Of a stretch of DNA of 30,606 nt, positions 6,528 through 15,441 are shown in pieces. A model generated the notes under the pieces. It worked only from the letters and a program-made list of their open reading frames with translations. It did not search any database and was not told the DNA's origin. The first letter of the stretch is position 1. Each line of letters starts with the position of its first letter. Position numbers and translations under genes: made by a program. Source of the DNA: an uncultured Prevotella sp. (GTDB lineage: Bacteria > Bacteroidota > Bacteroidia > Bacteroidales > Bacteroidaceae); NCBI GenBank assembly GCA_934256705.1, contig CAKQPF010000043.1, forward strand, positions 1 to 30,606, read 5' to 3'.

Positions 6528-9356
6528 TTGCACATTCAAATTAAAGGCGCACGCGCCAATAATCTAAAGAATGTAAGTATAGATATTCCCCGAGACCGAT
6601 TCATCGCCATCGCAGGCGTGAGCGGATCGGGGAAATCTTCACTTGCTTTCGACACTCTCTATGCTGAAGGTCAGCGCCGATACGTAGAGAGCCTGTCGTC
6701 CTATGCCCGCCAGTTTCTGGGCAGAATGAGCAAACCAGAATGCGATTTCATCAAAGGACTTCCACCTGCCATCGCCATTGAGCAGAAGGTAATAAGCCGC
6801 AATCCGAGAAGTACCGTCGGCACATCGACCGAGATTTACGAATACCTCAGGCTGCTCTATGCCCGCATAGGACATATCTTCTCTCCCATAAGCAATGAGG
6901 AGGTGAAGAAACACACCGTTCAGGATGTCATCGACAAGATGCTGGAATTTACCAAAGGCACAAGGTTTCTCCTCCTTGCTCCGCTCATCCTGCCAAAGGA
7001 CAGGACACTCGGACGGCAACTTGAAATGCAGCAACAGCAAGGCTATTCACGACTCTTCGTGGATAACACGATGTGCAGCATCAATGATTACATCGATTCA
7101 CACCCTGAAGAACTGAAGTATAACGACAGCCACGGCATTCATATTATCATCGACAGAATGTCGTGCGACGACTCGAAAGACACCATTTCCCGACTCACAG
7201 ACTCTGCTGAAACCGCTTTCTATGAAGGCGGAGGCACTTGTCGTCTCTGTTTCCTCCCTGCTAACATCATCTTCGAATTCTCCACAAAGCTTGAAGCTGA
7301 CGGAATGACATTCGAGGAAATAAGCGATAATCTCTTCGCTTTCAATTCGCCTGTAGGCGTCTGCCCTACTTGCCAAGGATTCGGAAACGTAATGGGAATC
7401 GACGAGAAACTGGTCATTCCAGACACATCGCTCAGCGTTTACGACGGTTGCGTGAAATGCTGGAACGGAGAAAAAATGGGCGAATGGCGCACAGAATTCA
7501 TACGAAGGGCTGAGAAAGACAATTTCCCTATCTTCACTCCATACTTCGAACTGCAGGACAAATACCGCAAATGGCTTTGGCACGGACTTCCTTCCGACCG
7601 CTCACTGCGCAAGGTCTGCATAGACCGCTTCTTCGAGATGGTGAAGGAAAACCAATACAAGATACAGTATCGCGTCATGATGGCACGCTACAGAGGAAAG
7701 ACTTTCTGCCCTGACTGCCATGGAACTCGACTGAAGAAGGAAGCCACCTACGTGAAAGTGGGTGGGAAAAGCATCACCGAACTCGTCGATATGCCTATCA
7801 TCAAACTAAAGGAATGGTTTGACAATCTTCAACTTAACGACAGTGAGAGCAAGGTGGCAAAGAGATTGCTCACTGAAATCAACAGCAGAATAGGTTTTCT
7901 CCTGGATGTAGGACTCGGATATCTTACTCTCAACCGTCCGAGCAACACGCTTTCAGGAGGTGAAAGCCAGCGTATCAATCTCACCACTTCATTGGGTTCT
8001 TCCCTCGTCGGTTCACTTTACATTCTTGACGAACCTTCCATCGGAATGCACAGCCGCGATACTGAGAGACTCATCTCAGTCCTGCGAAAACTGCAGAAGA
8101 TAGGCAACACCGTCGTCGTAGTGGAACATGATGAAGACATTCTCCGCGCGGCAGACTATCTCATCGACGTGGGACCTGACGCTGGAACCAATGGTGGAGA
8201 AATAGTATTTGAGGGTAAAGCCTCGGACATCACTGTGGAATCCCTCAAGAAATATCCGAAATCCCACACCGTGGAGTATCTCACTGGCGTTGAGAAAATC
8301 CCTGTGCCCGAAAGCCGAAGGAGGTGGAACCGCTCCATCATCATCAAAGGTGCCCGCATGAACAATCTCAAAGGCATTGATGTGGAGTTTCCGCTCAACT
8401 GCATGACGGTCGTGACAGGAGTCAGCGGATCGGGAAAGTCGTCCCTTGTCAAAGGCATTCTCTACCCAGCCCTCAAGCGTCACCTCGACGAAGTGGCTGA
8501 CATTCCAGGCGAATACAAGGCTCTGGAAGGCGACTGGAAAGAGATAAAGCACGTGGAGATGGTGGACCAGAATCCGATAGGCAAGAGCACCCGCAGCAAT
8601 CCCGCCACTTACATCAAGGCTTACGACGCCATTCGCCAGCTGTTTGGAGACCAACCGCTTTCCAAACAGACCAATATCACGGCGCAGCATTTCTCCTTCA
8701 ACACCGATGGTGGACGATGCGAGGAATGCAAAGGCGCAGGAGTGGTGACCGTCGAGATGCAGTTTATGGCAGACCTTGTGCTCACTTGTGAGTCCTGCCA
8801 CGGAAAGAGATTCAAGCGGGAAGTGCTCGAAGTGAAGTATGATGGAAAGAACATCAACGATGTGCTCGAAATGACTGTCAGCGAAGCCATTGCCTTCTTC
8901 TCGTCACACATAGAGACGGACAAGGCAAACAGGACGACTTTGAAAGCAATAGTCCACAAGCTCGCTCCGCTGGAGGAAGTAGGACTCGGCTACATCCAGT
9001 TGGGACAATCCTCTTCCACCCTCTCAGGTGGTGAGAACCAGCGCGTCAAACTCGCTTGTTTCATCTCGCAGGAGCGTCAGCAGCCCACTCTGTTCATCTT
9101 TGACGAGCCTACCACCGGACTGCACTTCCACGACATCAAGCGCTTGCTTCACGCTTTTGACGCATTGATAGAGCGAGGCCATACAGTCCTTATCGTGGAG
9201 CATAATATGGACGTAATCAAGTGTGCTGACCACATCATAGACATCGGTCCGGAAGGCGGAGAAAAGGGAGGAACGATTGTCTGCAAAGGCACTCCTGAAG
9301 AAGTGGCTGAATGTGACGCTTCATATACGGCGCAATATCTGAGGAATTACCTCTAA
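6528..9356 (+). CDS. uvrA: UvrA-family excision nuclease ATPase
   Basis: UvrA recognises bulky DNA lesions and loads UvrB in nucleotide excision repair. This 942-residue protein has two ABC modules: GVSGSGKSS at about 30 and 631, and signatures LSGGESQR (about 475) and LSGGENQR (about 832). Zinc ligands CRLC/CPTC (C238, C241, C279, C282) and CEEC/CESC (C731, C734, C754, C757) are intact. The segment where UvrA contacts UvrB (about 120-225) is present, but the usual RGRKG-type motif is not seen; instead it reads LPKDRTLGRQLEMQQQQGYS. It could therefore be a second, divergent UvrA paralogue. The start is a TTG: an in-frame stop at 6495 and no ATG or GTG nearby leave this as the best choice. Confidence 0.88.
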   Translation: MHIQIKGARANNLKNVSIDIPRDRFIAIAGVSGSGKSSLAFDTLYAEGQRRYVESLSSYARQFLGRMSKPECDFIKGLPPAIAIEQKVISRNPRSTVGTSTEIYEYLRLLYARIGHIFSPISNEEVKKHTVQDVIDKMLEFTKGTRFLLLAPLILPKDRTLGRQLEMQQQQGYSRLFVDNTMCSINDYIDSHPEELKYNDSHGIHIIIDRMSCDDSKDTISRLTDSAETAFYEGGGTCRLCFLPANIIFEFSTKLEADGMTFEEISDNLFAFNSPVGVCPTCQGFGNVMGIDEKLVIPDTSLSVYDGCVKCWNGEKMGEWRTEFIRRAEKDNFPIFTPYFELQDKYRKWLWHGLPSDRSLRKVCIDRFFEMVKENQYKIQYRVMMARYRGKTFCPDCHGTRLKKEATYVKVGGKSITELVDMPIIKLKEWFDNLQLNDSESKVAKRLLTEINSRIGFLLDVGLGYLTLNRPSNTLSGGESQRINLTTSLGSSLVGSLYILDEPSIGMHSRDTERLISVLRKLQKIGNTVVVVEHDEDILRAADYLIDVGPDAGTNGGEIVFEGKASDITVESLKKYPKSHTVEYLTGVEKIPVPESRRRWNRSIIIKGARMNNLKGIDVEFPLNCMTVVTGVSGSGKSSLVKGILYPALKRHLDEVADIPGEYKALEGDWKEIKHVEMVDQNPIGKSTRSNPATYIKAYDAIRQLFGDQPLSKQTNITAQHFSFNTDGGRCEECKGAGVVTVEMQFMADLVLTCESCHGKRFKREVLEVKYDGKNINDVLEMTVSEAIAFFSSHIETDKANRTTLKAIVHKLAPLEEVGLGYIQLGQSSSTLSGGENQRVKLACFISQERQQPTLFIFDEPTTGLHFHDIKRLLHAFDALIERGHTVLIVEHNMDVIKCADHIIDIGPEGGEKGGTIVCKGTPEEVAECDASYTAQYLRNYL

Positions 9357-9524
9357 CTCTCTGTCCTTTATCAGGGAAAATAGAGCAAGAGGATACGCCG
9401 AACAGATTCTTTTGCATTGCAAAAAGGCAAAGAAAATGATAAAACGTCACTTCTTCATTGCTAAACAGACGATGAAGGATGGCAAAACTATTCTTCACAT
9501 TTTCTGAGAAGGCAAAAAAATAAA

Positions 9525-9579
9525 AAAAAGAGTTGAACAGTGATTGTCGTTTAAAGACCTTCATTGTTCAACTCTTTTT
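9525..9579. terminator. Bidirectional terminator between uvrA and mrcA
   Basis: A perfect 15-bp stem, AAAAAGAGTTGAACA (9525-9539) with its complement at 9565-9579, has a 25-base loop. Runs of A on the left and T on the right suit termination from both strands. It lies between convergent genes. Confidence 0.85.
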
Positions 9580-9633
9580 ATGTTGTTACGGAAGTATCGC
9601 AAGTATCTACCAAGCTGACAATCAGCAATAAAA

Positions 9634-9733
9634 TGTCTTGTTGTTTTGTTGTTTTGTTGTTTATGGTAGTAACCTCCAGCAATATAGTCAATCAACTAAA
9701 CAACAAAACCACGAAACCACAAAACAACAAAAC
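9634..9733. repeat. Octamer-tract hairpin element downstream of mrcA
   Basis: GTTGTTTT-type octamers (9634-9668) face CAACAAAA-type octamers (9697-9733). The loop contains AACCTCCAGCA and CAATCAA, also found in the loop of the element after dnaJ but in the opposite orientation relative to the host gene. With the terminator at 9525-9579 and the hairpin at 9738-9764 it fills the 450-base gap before mrcA; 9357-9520 shows no other feature. Confidence 0.75.
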
Positions 9734-9737
9734 CATC

Positions 9738-9764
9738 TTCCCCACGACAGAGTGGGGACTGAGG
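9738..9764. repeat. CCCCAC/GTGGGG hairpin, copy 1
   Basis: The stem CCCCAC (9740-9745) and GTGGGG (9752-9757) sits in a conserved context: on the minus strand CCTCAGTCCCCAC...GTCGTGGGGAAG. The same motif follows the lipoprotein gene at 27572-27597. Both copies lie at gene 3' ends, so a terminator or processing role is possible. Confidence 0.6.
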
Positions 9765-9805
9765 GGCTTATTTTTTTAATTTGCGAAGTTGGTTGCTTTT
9801 ATTTC

Positions 9806-12115
9806 CTACTCATACACATCCTCAATGGCAGAGAAATCATCGGCATCAGCTTTGTCGCAAGGATTGAAATCGGCAGGAATATCGAATGTCTCATCCTGGC
9901 TGTAAGGCAGCATTCCGTCTCGATAGACCTTCTTGATGAAGTAAGCGTAGATAGGGAGCGCCATTGTCGCGCCTTGTCCCCAAGCCATTGAGTCGAAATG
10001 GATGTCACGGTCCTCACCGCCGACCCAGCAACCAGAGACAAGCGACGGAGTGACAGCCATAAACCAGGCATCGGAATTGCGGTTTGTAGTTCCTGTCTTT
10101 CCGCCCATCTGCGCTGTGATATGGTAACGATGGCGTATTCTTCCGCCCGTTCCTCCGTCGATTACTCCCTGCAGGAGAACAAGCATCTTGTAGGCGCTTT
10201 CCTCAGAAATCACCTCACTGAGCTGCGGTTCGAAGCGAGCGATGACGTTGCCCTCATTGTCCTCAATCCTTGAAACGAACATCGGAGCGCATCGTATGCC
10301 GTGATTTGCAAAGGCGGTATATGCGCTTACCATTTCCATCACCGTGATGTCGCAAGGCCCGAGACAAAGAGACAGGGACGGATGAATGTCCGGATTGTTG
10401 ATTCCATAATTGTGCAGGAGCTCGACAAACTGGTGAGGGTCGAGCTTGCTCATGAGGTAAGCGCTGACCCAGTTGCTTGACTGAGCCAGTCCCCATTTGA
10501 GCGAGACCATCTGCCCGGCACGGGAATGATTGGCATTGCGTGGAGTCCACGGCCTTCCTGCCACCATATAGGTCTGTTGCCAGTTAGGAGCCATGTCGCA
10601 AGGCGAGAACCCGTTCTCCATAGCGAGGGAATAGAGCAGTGGCTTGATGGTGGAACCCACCTGACGTCTTCCGTCAGCAGCCATGTCATACTGGAAATGC
10701 GCGAAGTCCAATCCACCGACATAAGCCTTCACGGCTCCCGTCTTTACATCCATGCTGACGAAACCGGAGCGTAGGAAAGACTTGTAATAACGTATTGAAT
10801 CCAAAGGAGTCATCGTGGTGTCTATCTCGCCTTTGTATGAGAACACGGTCATATCTATCGGCTGGCGGAACGATTTGTTGATTTCCTCCTCCGAGCATCC
10901 CGCCGCTTTCATGGCACGATAGCGCTCACTCTGATGAACGGAGCGCGAGAGGATTGCCCTTACTTCCTTGGCAGTCAATTGATTGGAGAACGGGGCATTA
11001 GGTTTTCTCTTGATTTCCGCGCTGAACTGTGGCTGGAGGAATTTGGCCACATGAGCATAGACTGACTCTTCCGCATACTTCTGCATACGCGAATCTATAG
11101 TGGTGTAGATCTTCAGTCCATCTTCATAGATGCTGTAATTGGAACCGTCCTTCTTCCGGTTCTTGTTGCACCAGCCGAAGAGAGGGTCGCTCTCCCACGC
11201 CAACGAGTCAATATGGAACTGCACATATTGCCATGAAGGATAATCACTGCGCTCAGGCCTTTTGGCTGTCATGTAGCGACGGAGATATTCTCTCAGGTAA
11301 GTGGCAGAGCCTTCCTTATGGTCAGTGCGGTGGAAATTGAGCACGATGTCCTTTTCTGACAGTTTGTCACAGTCGCTCTGGCTTATATATCCGGCCTTCC
11401 GCATCTGGGAAAGCACCACATTCCTGCGCTCCTTGCATCTGTCTGCATGGCGCACAGGATTGAAATAGGAAGGATTCTTGCAGAGACCTATCAGCACTGC
11501 GGCTTCCTCCACGGTGAGGTCTTTCGGCTCCTTGTTGAAATAAGTATTCGCAGCCGTCTTTATTCCCACGGCATTATGGAGGAAATCAAAGTAATTGAGA
11601 TACATGGTGAGAATCTCTTCCTTGGTGAAATTACGCTCCAGCTTGATTGCAATCACCCATTCTATCGGCTTCTGCATCATGCGCTCAAACGTACTGCCGG
11701 CAGTATTGGAATAGAGCTGCTTGGCGAGCTGCTGGGTTATCGTACTGCCACCTCCTGCGCTTGTCTGCCCGAGCAGTCCTCTCTTGACGATAGCTCTGCC
11801 CAGAGAGATAAAGTCCACGCCCGAATGCTCATAGAATCGCACGTCCTCAGTAGCCACGAGCGCCTGCACGAGGTAAGGCGAGAGATTGGAGTATTCCACA
11901 TGTATTCTGTTCTCCCGGCTCTTGTTCCATGTTCCGAGCACTTTTCCGTCGGCACTGTATATCTGTGACGCATATCTGTCAATGGGATTCTGCAGGTTTT
12001 CCATGTCCGGCATATAGCCTATCCATCCGTTCCAGATGGCTATGAAAAAGGCAAGGACAGTCAATACTGTCGTCGCAAGAATGATCCACAACGTGTATAT
12101 CAGTTTTTTTCTCAT
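9806..12115 (-). CDS. mrcA: Class A penicillin-binding protein (PBP1A-type)
   Basis: This bifunctional enzyme polymerises and cross-links peptidoglycan in the periplasm. The 769 residues begin with one membrane anchor (about 6-28). The transglycosylase domain shows VATEDVRFYEHSGVD with the catalytic Glu at 90, and then GGSTITQQLAKQ. The transpeptidase domain has its serine at about 488 in GSTIKP (SxxK), then SSN (SxN) and GGKTGTT (KTG). The start is supported by an AAAAGGA sequence 5 bases before the ATG. It is divergent from pyrB and convergent with the uvrA-family gene. No unusual domain or missing key residue was seen. Confidence 0.95.
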   Translation of the reverse strand: MRKKLIYTLWIILATTVLTVLAFFIAIWNGWIGYMPDMENLQNPIDRYASQIYSADGKVLGTWNKSRENRIHVEYSNLSPYLVQALVATEDVRFYEHSGVDFISLGRAIVKRGLLGQTSAGGGSTITQQLAKQLYSNTAGSTFERMMQKPIEWVIAIKLERNFTKEEILTMYLNYFDFLHNAVGIKTAANTYFNKEPKDLTVEEAAVLIGLCKNPSYFNPVRHADRCKERRNVVLSQMRKAGYISQSDCDKLSEKDIVLNFHRTDHKEGSATYLREYLRRYMTAKRPERSDYPSWQYVQFHIDSLAWESDPLFGWCNKNRKKDGSNYSIYEDGLKIYTTIDSRMQKYAEESVYAHVAKFLQPQFSAEIKRKPNAPFSNQLTAKEVRAILSRSVHQSERYRAMKAAGCSEEEINKSFRQPIDMTVFSYKGEIDTTMTPLDSIRYYKSFLRSGFVSMDVKTGAVKAYVGGLDFAHFQYDMAADGRRQVGSTIKPLLYSLAMENGFSPCDMAPNWQQTYMVAGRPWTPRNANHSRAGQMVSLKWGLAQSSNWVSAYLMSKLDPHQFVELLHNYGINNPDIHPSLSLCLGPCDITVMEMVSAYTAFANHGIRCAPMFVSRIEDNEGNVIARFEPQLSEVISEESAYKMLVLLQGVIDGGTGGRIRHRYHITAQMGGKTGTTNRNSDAWFMAVTPSLVSGCWVGGEDRDIHFDSMAWGQGATMALPIYAYFIKKVYRDGMLPYSQDETFDIPADFNPCDKADADDFSAIEDVYE

Positions 12116-12193
12116 CTATTCCTTTTAAAAAAAATACTCGATTTAATAATGGGTTATTTACGTCGCAAAAGCGGTCTTTCCGCATATCGTTTG

Positions 12194-12201
12194 CAAAAAT
12201 A
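12194..12201 (-). promoter_or_regulatory. Possible mrcA promoter -7 element
   Basis: The minus strand reads TATTTTTG, fitting TAnnTTTG, 78 bases before the mrcA start. The region is AT-rich and no -33 element is clear, so support is modest. Confidence 0.35.
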
Positions 12202-12246
12202 CAATAATTCTTTGGAAAAGTTGCACGTTTTTTGAAAAATTATGAC

Positions 12247-12254
12247 TAACTTCG
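12247..12254 (+). promoter_or_regulatory. Possible pyrB promoter -7 element
   Basis: TAACTTCG differs from TAnnTTTG at one base and lies 32 bases before the chosen pyrB start at 12287. It overlaps the start of a longer in-frame reading (ATG 12242), which argues against that upstream start. Confidence 0.4.
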
Positions 12255-12286
12255 CAGTCGATAACGCAATAATAACCTCATTTGAA

Positions 12287-13237
12287 ATGGAAAAACATAA
12301 TTTTGTAACCATTGCCAACCTTTCAAGAGAGGAAATCCTCTACTTGATAACCATGGCACAAGAGTTTGAGAAACATCCCAACAGAGAGTTGCTGAAGGGA
12401 CGCGTAGTTGCAACACTTTTCTTCGAGCCATCCACTCGCACACGTCTTTCTTTCGAGACAGCTGCCAATAGACTTGGTGCGCGCGTGATTGGTTTTACCG
12501 ATGCTAAGGTGACCAGCGCCACAAAGGGCGAAACTCTGAAGGACACCATCCTCATGGTGGGCAACTATGCCGATGCGATAGTGATGCGCCATTATATCGA
12601 AGGCGCTGCACAGTATGCGTCAGAGGTGTCTCCTGTGCCTATTATCAATGCTGGCGATGGTGCCCACATGCACCCTTCACAGTGCCTCCTCGACCTCTAT
12701 TCCATCTACAAGACCCAGGGTACTCTCGACAATCTCAACATTTACCTCGTAGGCGACTTGAAATATGGACGCACTGTCCACTCTCTGATTACTGCCATGA
12801 GGCATTTCAATCCTACATTCCATTTCATAGCTCCTGATGAACTGACCATGCCGCAGGAATACAAGATGTACTGCCACGAGCAGGGTATCAAATATGTGGA
12901 GCATACAGAATTCAATGAGCAGATTATCGCTGACGCAGACATCATCTATATGACCCGCGTGCAGAAGGAACGTTTCTCTGACCTCATGGAGTACGAGCGC
13001 GTGAAGGATGTCTATATCCTCCGCAGAGATATGCTTTCCATGTGCAGGGACAACATGAAGATTCTCCATCCTCTGCCTCGTGTCAACGAGATTTCATACG
13101 ATGTGGACGATGATCCGCACGCATACTACATCCAGCAGGCACAGAACGGTCTCTATGCCCGTGAGGCCATCTTCTGCCATTGTCTCGGTATCTCATTGGA
13201 TGAGGTGAGAAATGACAAAACTATCATAGAGTATTAA
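12287..13237 (+). CDS. pyrB: Aspartate carbamoyltransferase, catalytic subunit
   Basis: PyrB condenses carbamoyl phosphate and aspartate, the first committed step of pyrimidine synthesis. From ATG 12287 it has 316 residues, close to the ~310 of the family. The carbamoyl-phosphate motif FFEPSTRTR is at 45-53, the SATKGET loop with its active-site Lys at 77-83, and HPLPRVNEI near the end. An in-frame ATG at 12242 would add 15 residues unlike the family and would overlap the promoter-like TAACTTCG, so 12287 is preferred. The partner regulatory gene pyrI follows, but is separated from it by a palindromic element that begins at the base after the TAA stop. Confidence 0.95.
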   Translation: MEKHNFVTIANLSREEILYLITMAQEFEKHPNRELLKGRVVATLFFEPSTRTRLSFETAANRLGARVIGFTDAKVTSATKGETLKDTILMVGNYADAIVMRHYIEGAAQYASEVSPVPIINAGDGAHMHPSQCLLDLYSIYKTQGTLDNLNIYLVGDLKYGRTVHSLITAMRHFNPTFHFIAPDELTMPQEYKMYCHEQGIKYVEHTEFNEQIIADADIIYMTRVQKERFSDLMEYERVKDVYILRRDMLSMCRDNMKILHPLPRVNEISYDVDDDPHAYYIQQAQNGLYAREAIFCHCLGISLDEVRNDKTIIEY

Positions 13238-13430
13238 GTGACGCTAAAAAAATAAATTGGTACGATTTGAGAGAAAAATGTAAGATGTCAATAAAGGTCT
13301 CAACCTCATCTTTTTGGCTGTTTTCCTCCCTCTCATCGGTCGTATAGCCCGCTATACTCCCTATTCGAGTGAGAAAAGCATCTCAAAAATCTGAGGCTCA
13401 AATCATACCAATTTATATTTTCACCGTCAC
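13238..13430. repeat. 193 bp palindromic (MITE-like) element between pyrB and pyrI
   Basis: Terminal inverted arms of 34 bases (13238-13271 and 13397-13430) match at 30 positions and begin GTGACG. Inner segments also pair, and the centre is a hairpin GTATAG-CCCG-CTATAC. TAA lies immediately outside both ends, which could be a 3-base target duplication. The left end abuts the pyrB stop codon. A second element of similar size and layout is at 24581-24775. It contains no ORF. Confidence 0.8.
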
Positions 13431-13528
13431 TAAAATGAATGATTGTCAAGCCATTACCGCTCTATCATCAAAGCATAGGTGTGGAATATCGGCGCGACAA
13501 TGCGAAACATCATTATACTGAAAAAATC

Positions 13529-13981
13529 ATGAACAAGAAAGAACGTCTCGTTGCAGCCATTGAGAATGGTACTGTAATCGATCATATTCCTGCTGACAAG
13601 ACTTCGCAGGTCACCGCACTTCTGAAGCTCAATGAGCTCACAGAGCCTGTAACTATCGGCAATAACTATCCTTCTGAGAAGCTCGGCAAGAAGGGAATCA
13701 TCAAGGTTTCCGACAAATTCTTCTCTGATGAGGAGATTTCACGTCTCTCTGTGGTAAGTCCTAAGGTGGTGCTCAATATCATCAAGGACTTTGAGGTGGT
13801 GGAGAAAAAGACCGTAGAAACGCCTGATGAGCTCCGTGGCATCATCCTCTGCAACAATCCAAAGTGCATCACTAACAATGAGCCTATGCAGACTTATTTC
13901 ACCGTGGAGAAACTTACTGGACTCGTCCGTTGCCACTATTGCGACAAGGAGCAGGACATCCGCAAGGTGAAACTGTGCTAA
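13529..13981 (+). CDS. pyrI: Aspartate carbamoyltransferase, regulatory subunit
   Basis: PyrI binds CTP/ATP and gives aspartate transcarbamoylase its feedback control; it assembles with PyrB trimers. From ATG 13529 there are 150 residues, near the family's ~153. The zinc domain has C108, C113, C135 and C138 spaced C-x4-C-x21-C-x2-C, which is the family pattern. A longer frame from 13439 adds 30 residues with no family likeness. The gap from pyrB is about 290 bases because of the palindromic element, so readthrough or a separate promoter is needed; I see no clear promoter. A strong terminator follows. Confidence 0.95.
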   Translation: MNKKERLVAAIENGTVIDHIPADKTSQVTALLKLNELTEPVTIGNNYPSEKLGKKGIIKVSDKFFSDEEISRLSVVSPKVVLNIIKDFEVVEKKTVETPDELRGIILCNNPKCITNNEPMQTYFTVEKLTGLVRCHYCDKEQDIRKVKLC

Positions 13982-14006
13982 AGTAAACCGTAAATACAAA
14001 CAGCAT

Positions 14007-14048
14007 AACAGCCTCTTTGAGTTTTGATTACGACTCAAAGAGGCTGTT
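14007..14048. terminator. Rho-independent terminator after pyrI
   Basis: A perfect 16-bp stem, AACAGCCTCTTTGAGT (14007-14022) with its complement at 14033-14048 and a 10-base loop, is followed by a short T-containing run (CATTTT). It ends 1 base before the stop codon of the convergent comEC gene and may serve both. Confidence 0.9.
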
Positions 14049-14049
14049 C

Positions 14050-15396
14050 TCATTTTAACATCAGACTTCGTCTGACTGCCAATGTGGTGAATATGATGAA
14101 GAGATAGACCAGCACCAGCTGCGGAAAGGAAATGCTGACTCCCTCCAGATACGAGCAAGGCAATGCCGATTGCCATTCCAACACCGCTCTCTGAATCGTG
14201 GCAACAGCATCAAGCAATGGCGAAAGCCAAATGGCAGACGAGACGGAAACTGCCGTTCCGACCAGCAGAAGGAAGAATGAAATCCACACTATCAGCATCG
14301 CCGTGAGCGAAACGACCACGGCTGTGACAAGACTCGAAAGCGACAGCACTCCGAAATAATAGACCACGAGCGGTGCAACCATTATCTGAGCCGAGAGGGA
14401 AAGGACGATGCAGTCAAGGGAGAAGTTGATTGCCTTTATCGGCATAGTCTTGTAAAAGCGCCACTTCCAGTACTCGTCGTCCTTTATCACTAATTTCTGC
14501 CATTTCATCGCGAATTTATGGAATGCCGGAAAATAGACCGCAATACCAAGAACTGCGAGGAATGACATCTGGAATCCCACATCGAAAAGGCTGAGCGGAC
14601 TGAGCAACACCATCACGAAGGCAGTGAATGAAAGCACGTTGACCGTGGTCTTCTGCCGAAAAAGCATTCCCGCTATTCCATAGATCGTGAGCATCAGTCC
14701 CGACCTGACTATTGAAGGCGACATTCCCACCATCAGCACGTAGCCCCATATCAGCATGATTATCATTCCCGTGACAAGATGACGCAACGTGGATTCCTCC
14801 ATCCTGTGCCTTAGAATGTATTTCAACCGCGGTCGCGGACCATATCTGACAAACAGGATATCGGGAACATGATAGAGCCAAAGCGCCAGTCTCATCAGGA
14901 TAAACGAGAGTATGGCATAGACGATGGCGAGGTGCATTCCCGACAAGGCGAGGACGTGGGAAGCTCCGGTGCGAGAGTACAGAAGTCTCGTGTCCTTGCT
15001 TATAACCGCCTTCTCCCCTATCGTCATTGCCTTGACTATGGTCCGGTTGTCCTCCGACAACATGAATTTATCAAGCAAGGACGAACATCTCTGCCTGAGG
15101 GAATGAAAGACCGGACTCTCCTCACGCGACATTACATGATAATGATAGAAGATGGAAGAGCGTCTCTGCGTGTGGAAGCGGTATGCCATATTCTGCATCT
15201 CATAGCTGGAACGTGCCGCTCCTGCCACGGCAAAGAGCGACAGGAGCAACCAGATGCGTATCTGTTCCCTGCGCACAAAACATGCGCTCACGACCAATAC
15301 GACACCTATCGCCGTAAGCGTCATTATCAGATGCAGGGGATAAATGAAAGTCCCTGCCGCTGTGCCTGTGAGGAAGAATACTGCCAGATACTTCAT
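14050..15396 (-). CDS. comEC: ComEC/Rec2-family DNA-uptake membrane channel, core domain only
   Basis: ComEC forms the inner-membrane channel for single-stranded DNA in natural transformation. The 448-residue protein shows the competence-domain signatures SRTGASHVLALSGMHLAIV and FDVGFQMSFLAVLGI within multiple hydrophobic segments. It is much shorter than the ~700-800 residues of full ComEC: the C-terminal metallo-beta-lactamase domain is absent and the N-terminal soluble region is short. Such short forms may be normal in this lineage; the sequence shows no frameshift and the stop sits beside a terminator. It lies 45 bases after folC in the same direction, likely in the same transcript. Confidence 0.87.
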   Translation of the reverse strand: MKYLAVFFLTGTAAGTFIYPLHLIMTLTAIGVVLVVSACFVRREQIRIWLLLSLFAVAGAARSSYEMQNMAYRFHTQRRSSIFYHYHVMSREESPVFHSLRQRCSSLLDKFMLSEDNRTIVKAMTIGEKAVISKDTRLLYSRTGASHVLALSGMHLAIVYAILSFILMRLALWLYHVPDILFVRYGPRPRLKYILRHRMEESTLRHLVTGMIIMLIWGYVLMVGMSPSIVRSGLMLTIYGIAGMLFRQKTTVNVLSFTAFVMVLLSPLSLFDVGFQMSFLAVLGIAVYFPAFHKFAMKWQKLVIKDDEYWKWRFYKTMPIKAINFSLDCIVLSLSAQIMVAPLVVYYFGVLSLSSLVTAVVVSLTAMLIVWISFFLLLVGTAVSVSSAIWLSPLLDAVATIQRAVLEWQSALPCSYLEGVSISFPQLVLVYLFIIFTTLAVRRSLMLK

Positions 15397-15441
15397 CTTC
15401 GTAGAACTTGAATGAACGAATGGGCTGTTCTGACGTTCCTG

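Noticed and set aside
12242..12286. Upstream in-frame start of pyrB
   Set aside because: Adds residues unlike the family and overlaps a promoter-like sequence.
13439..13528. N-terminal extension of pyrI
   Set aside because: No family likeness; PyrI proteins start close to the MNKKERLV-type segment.
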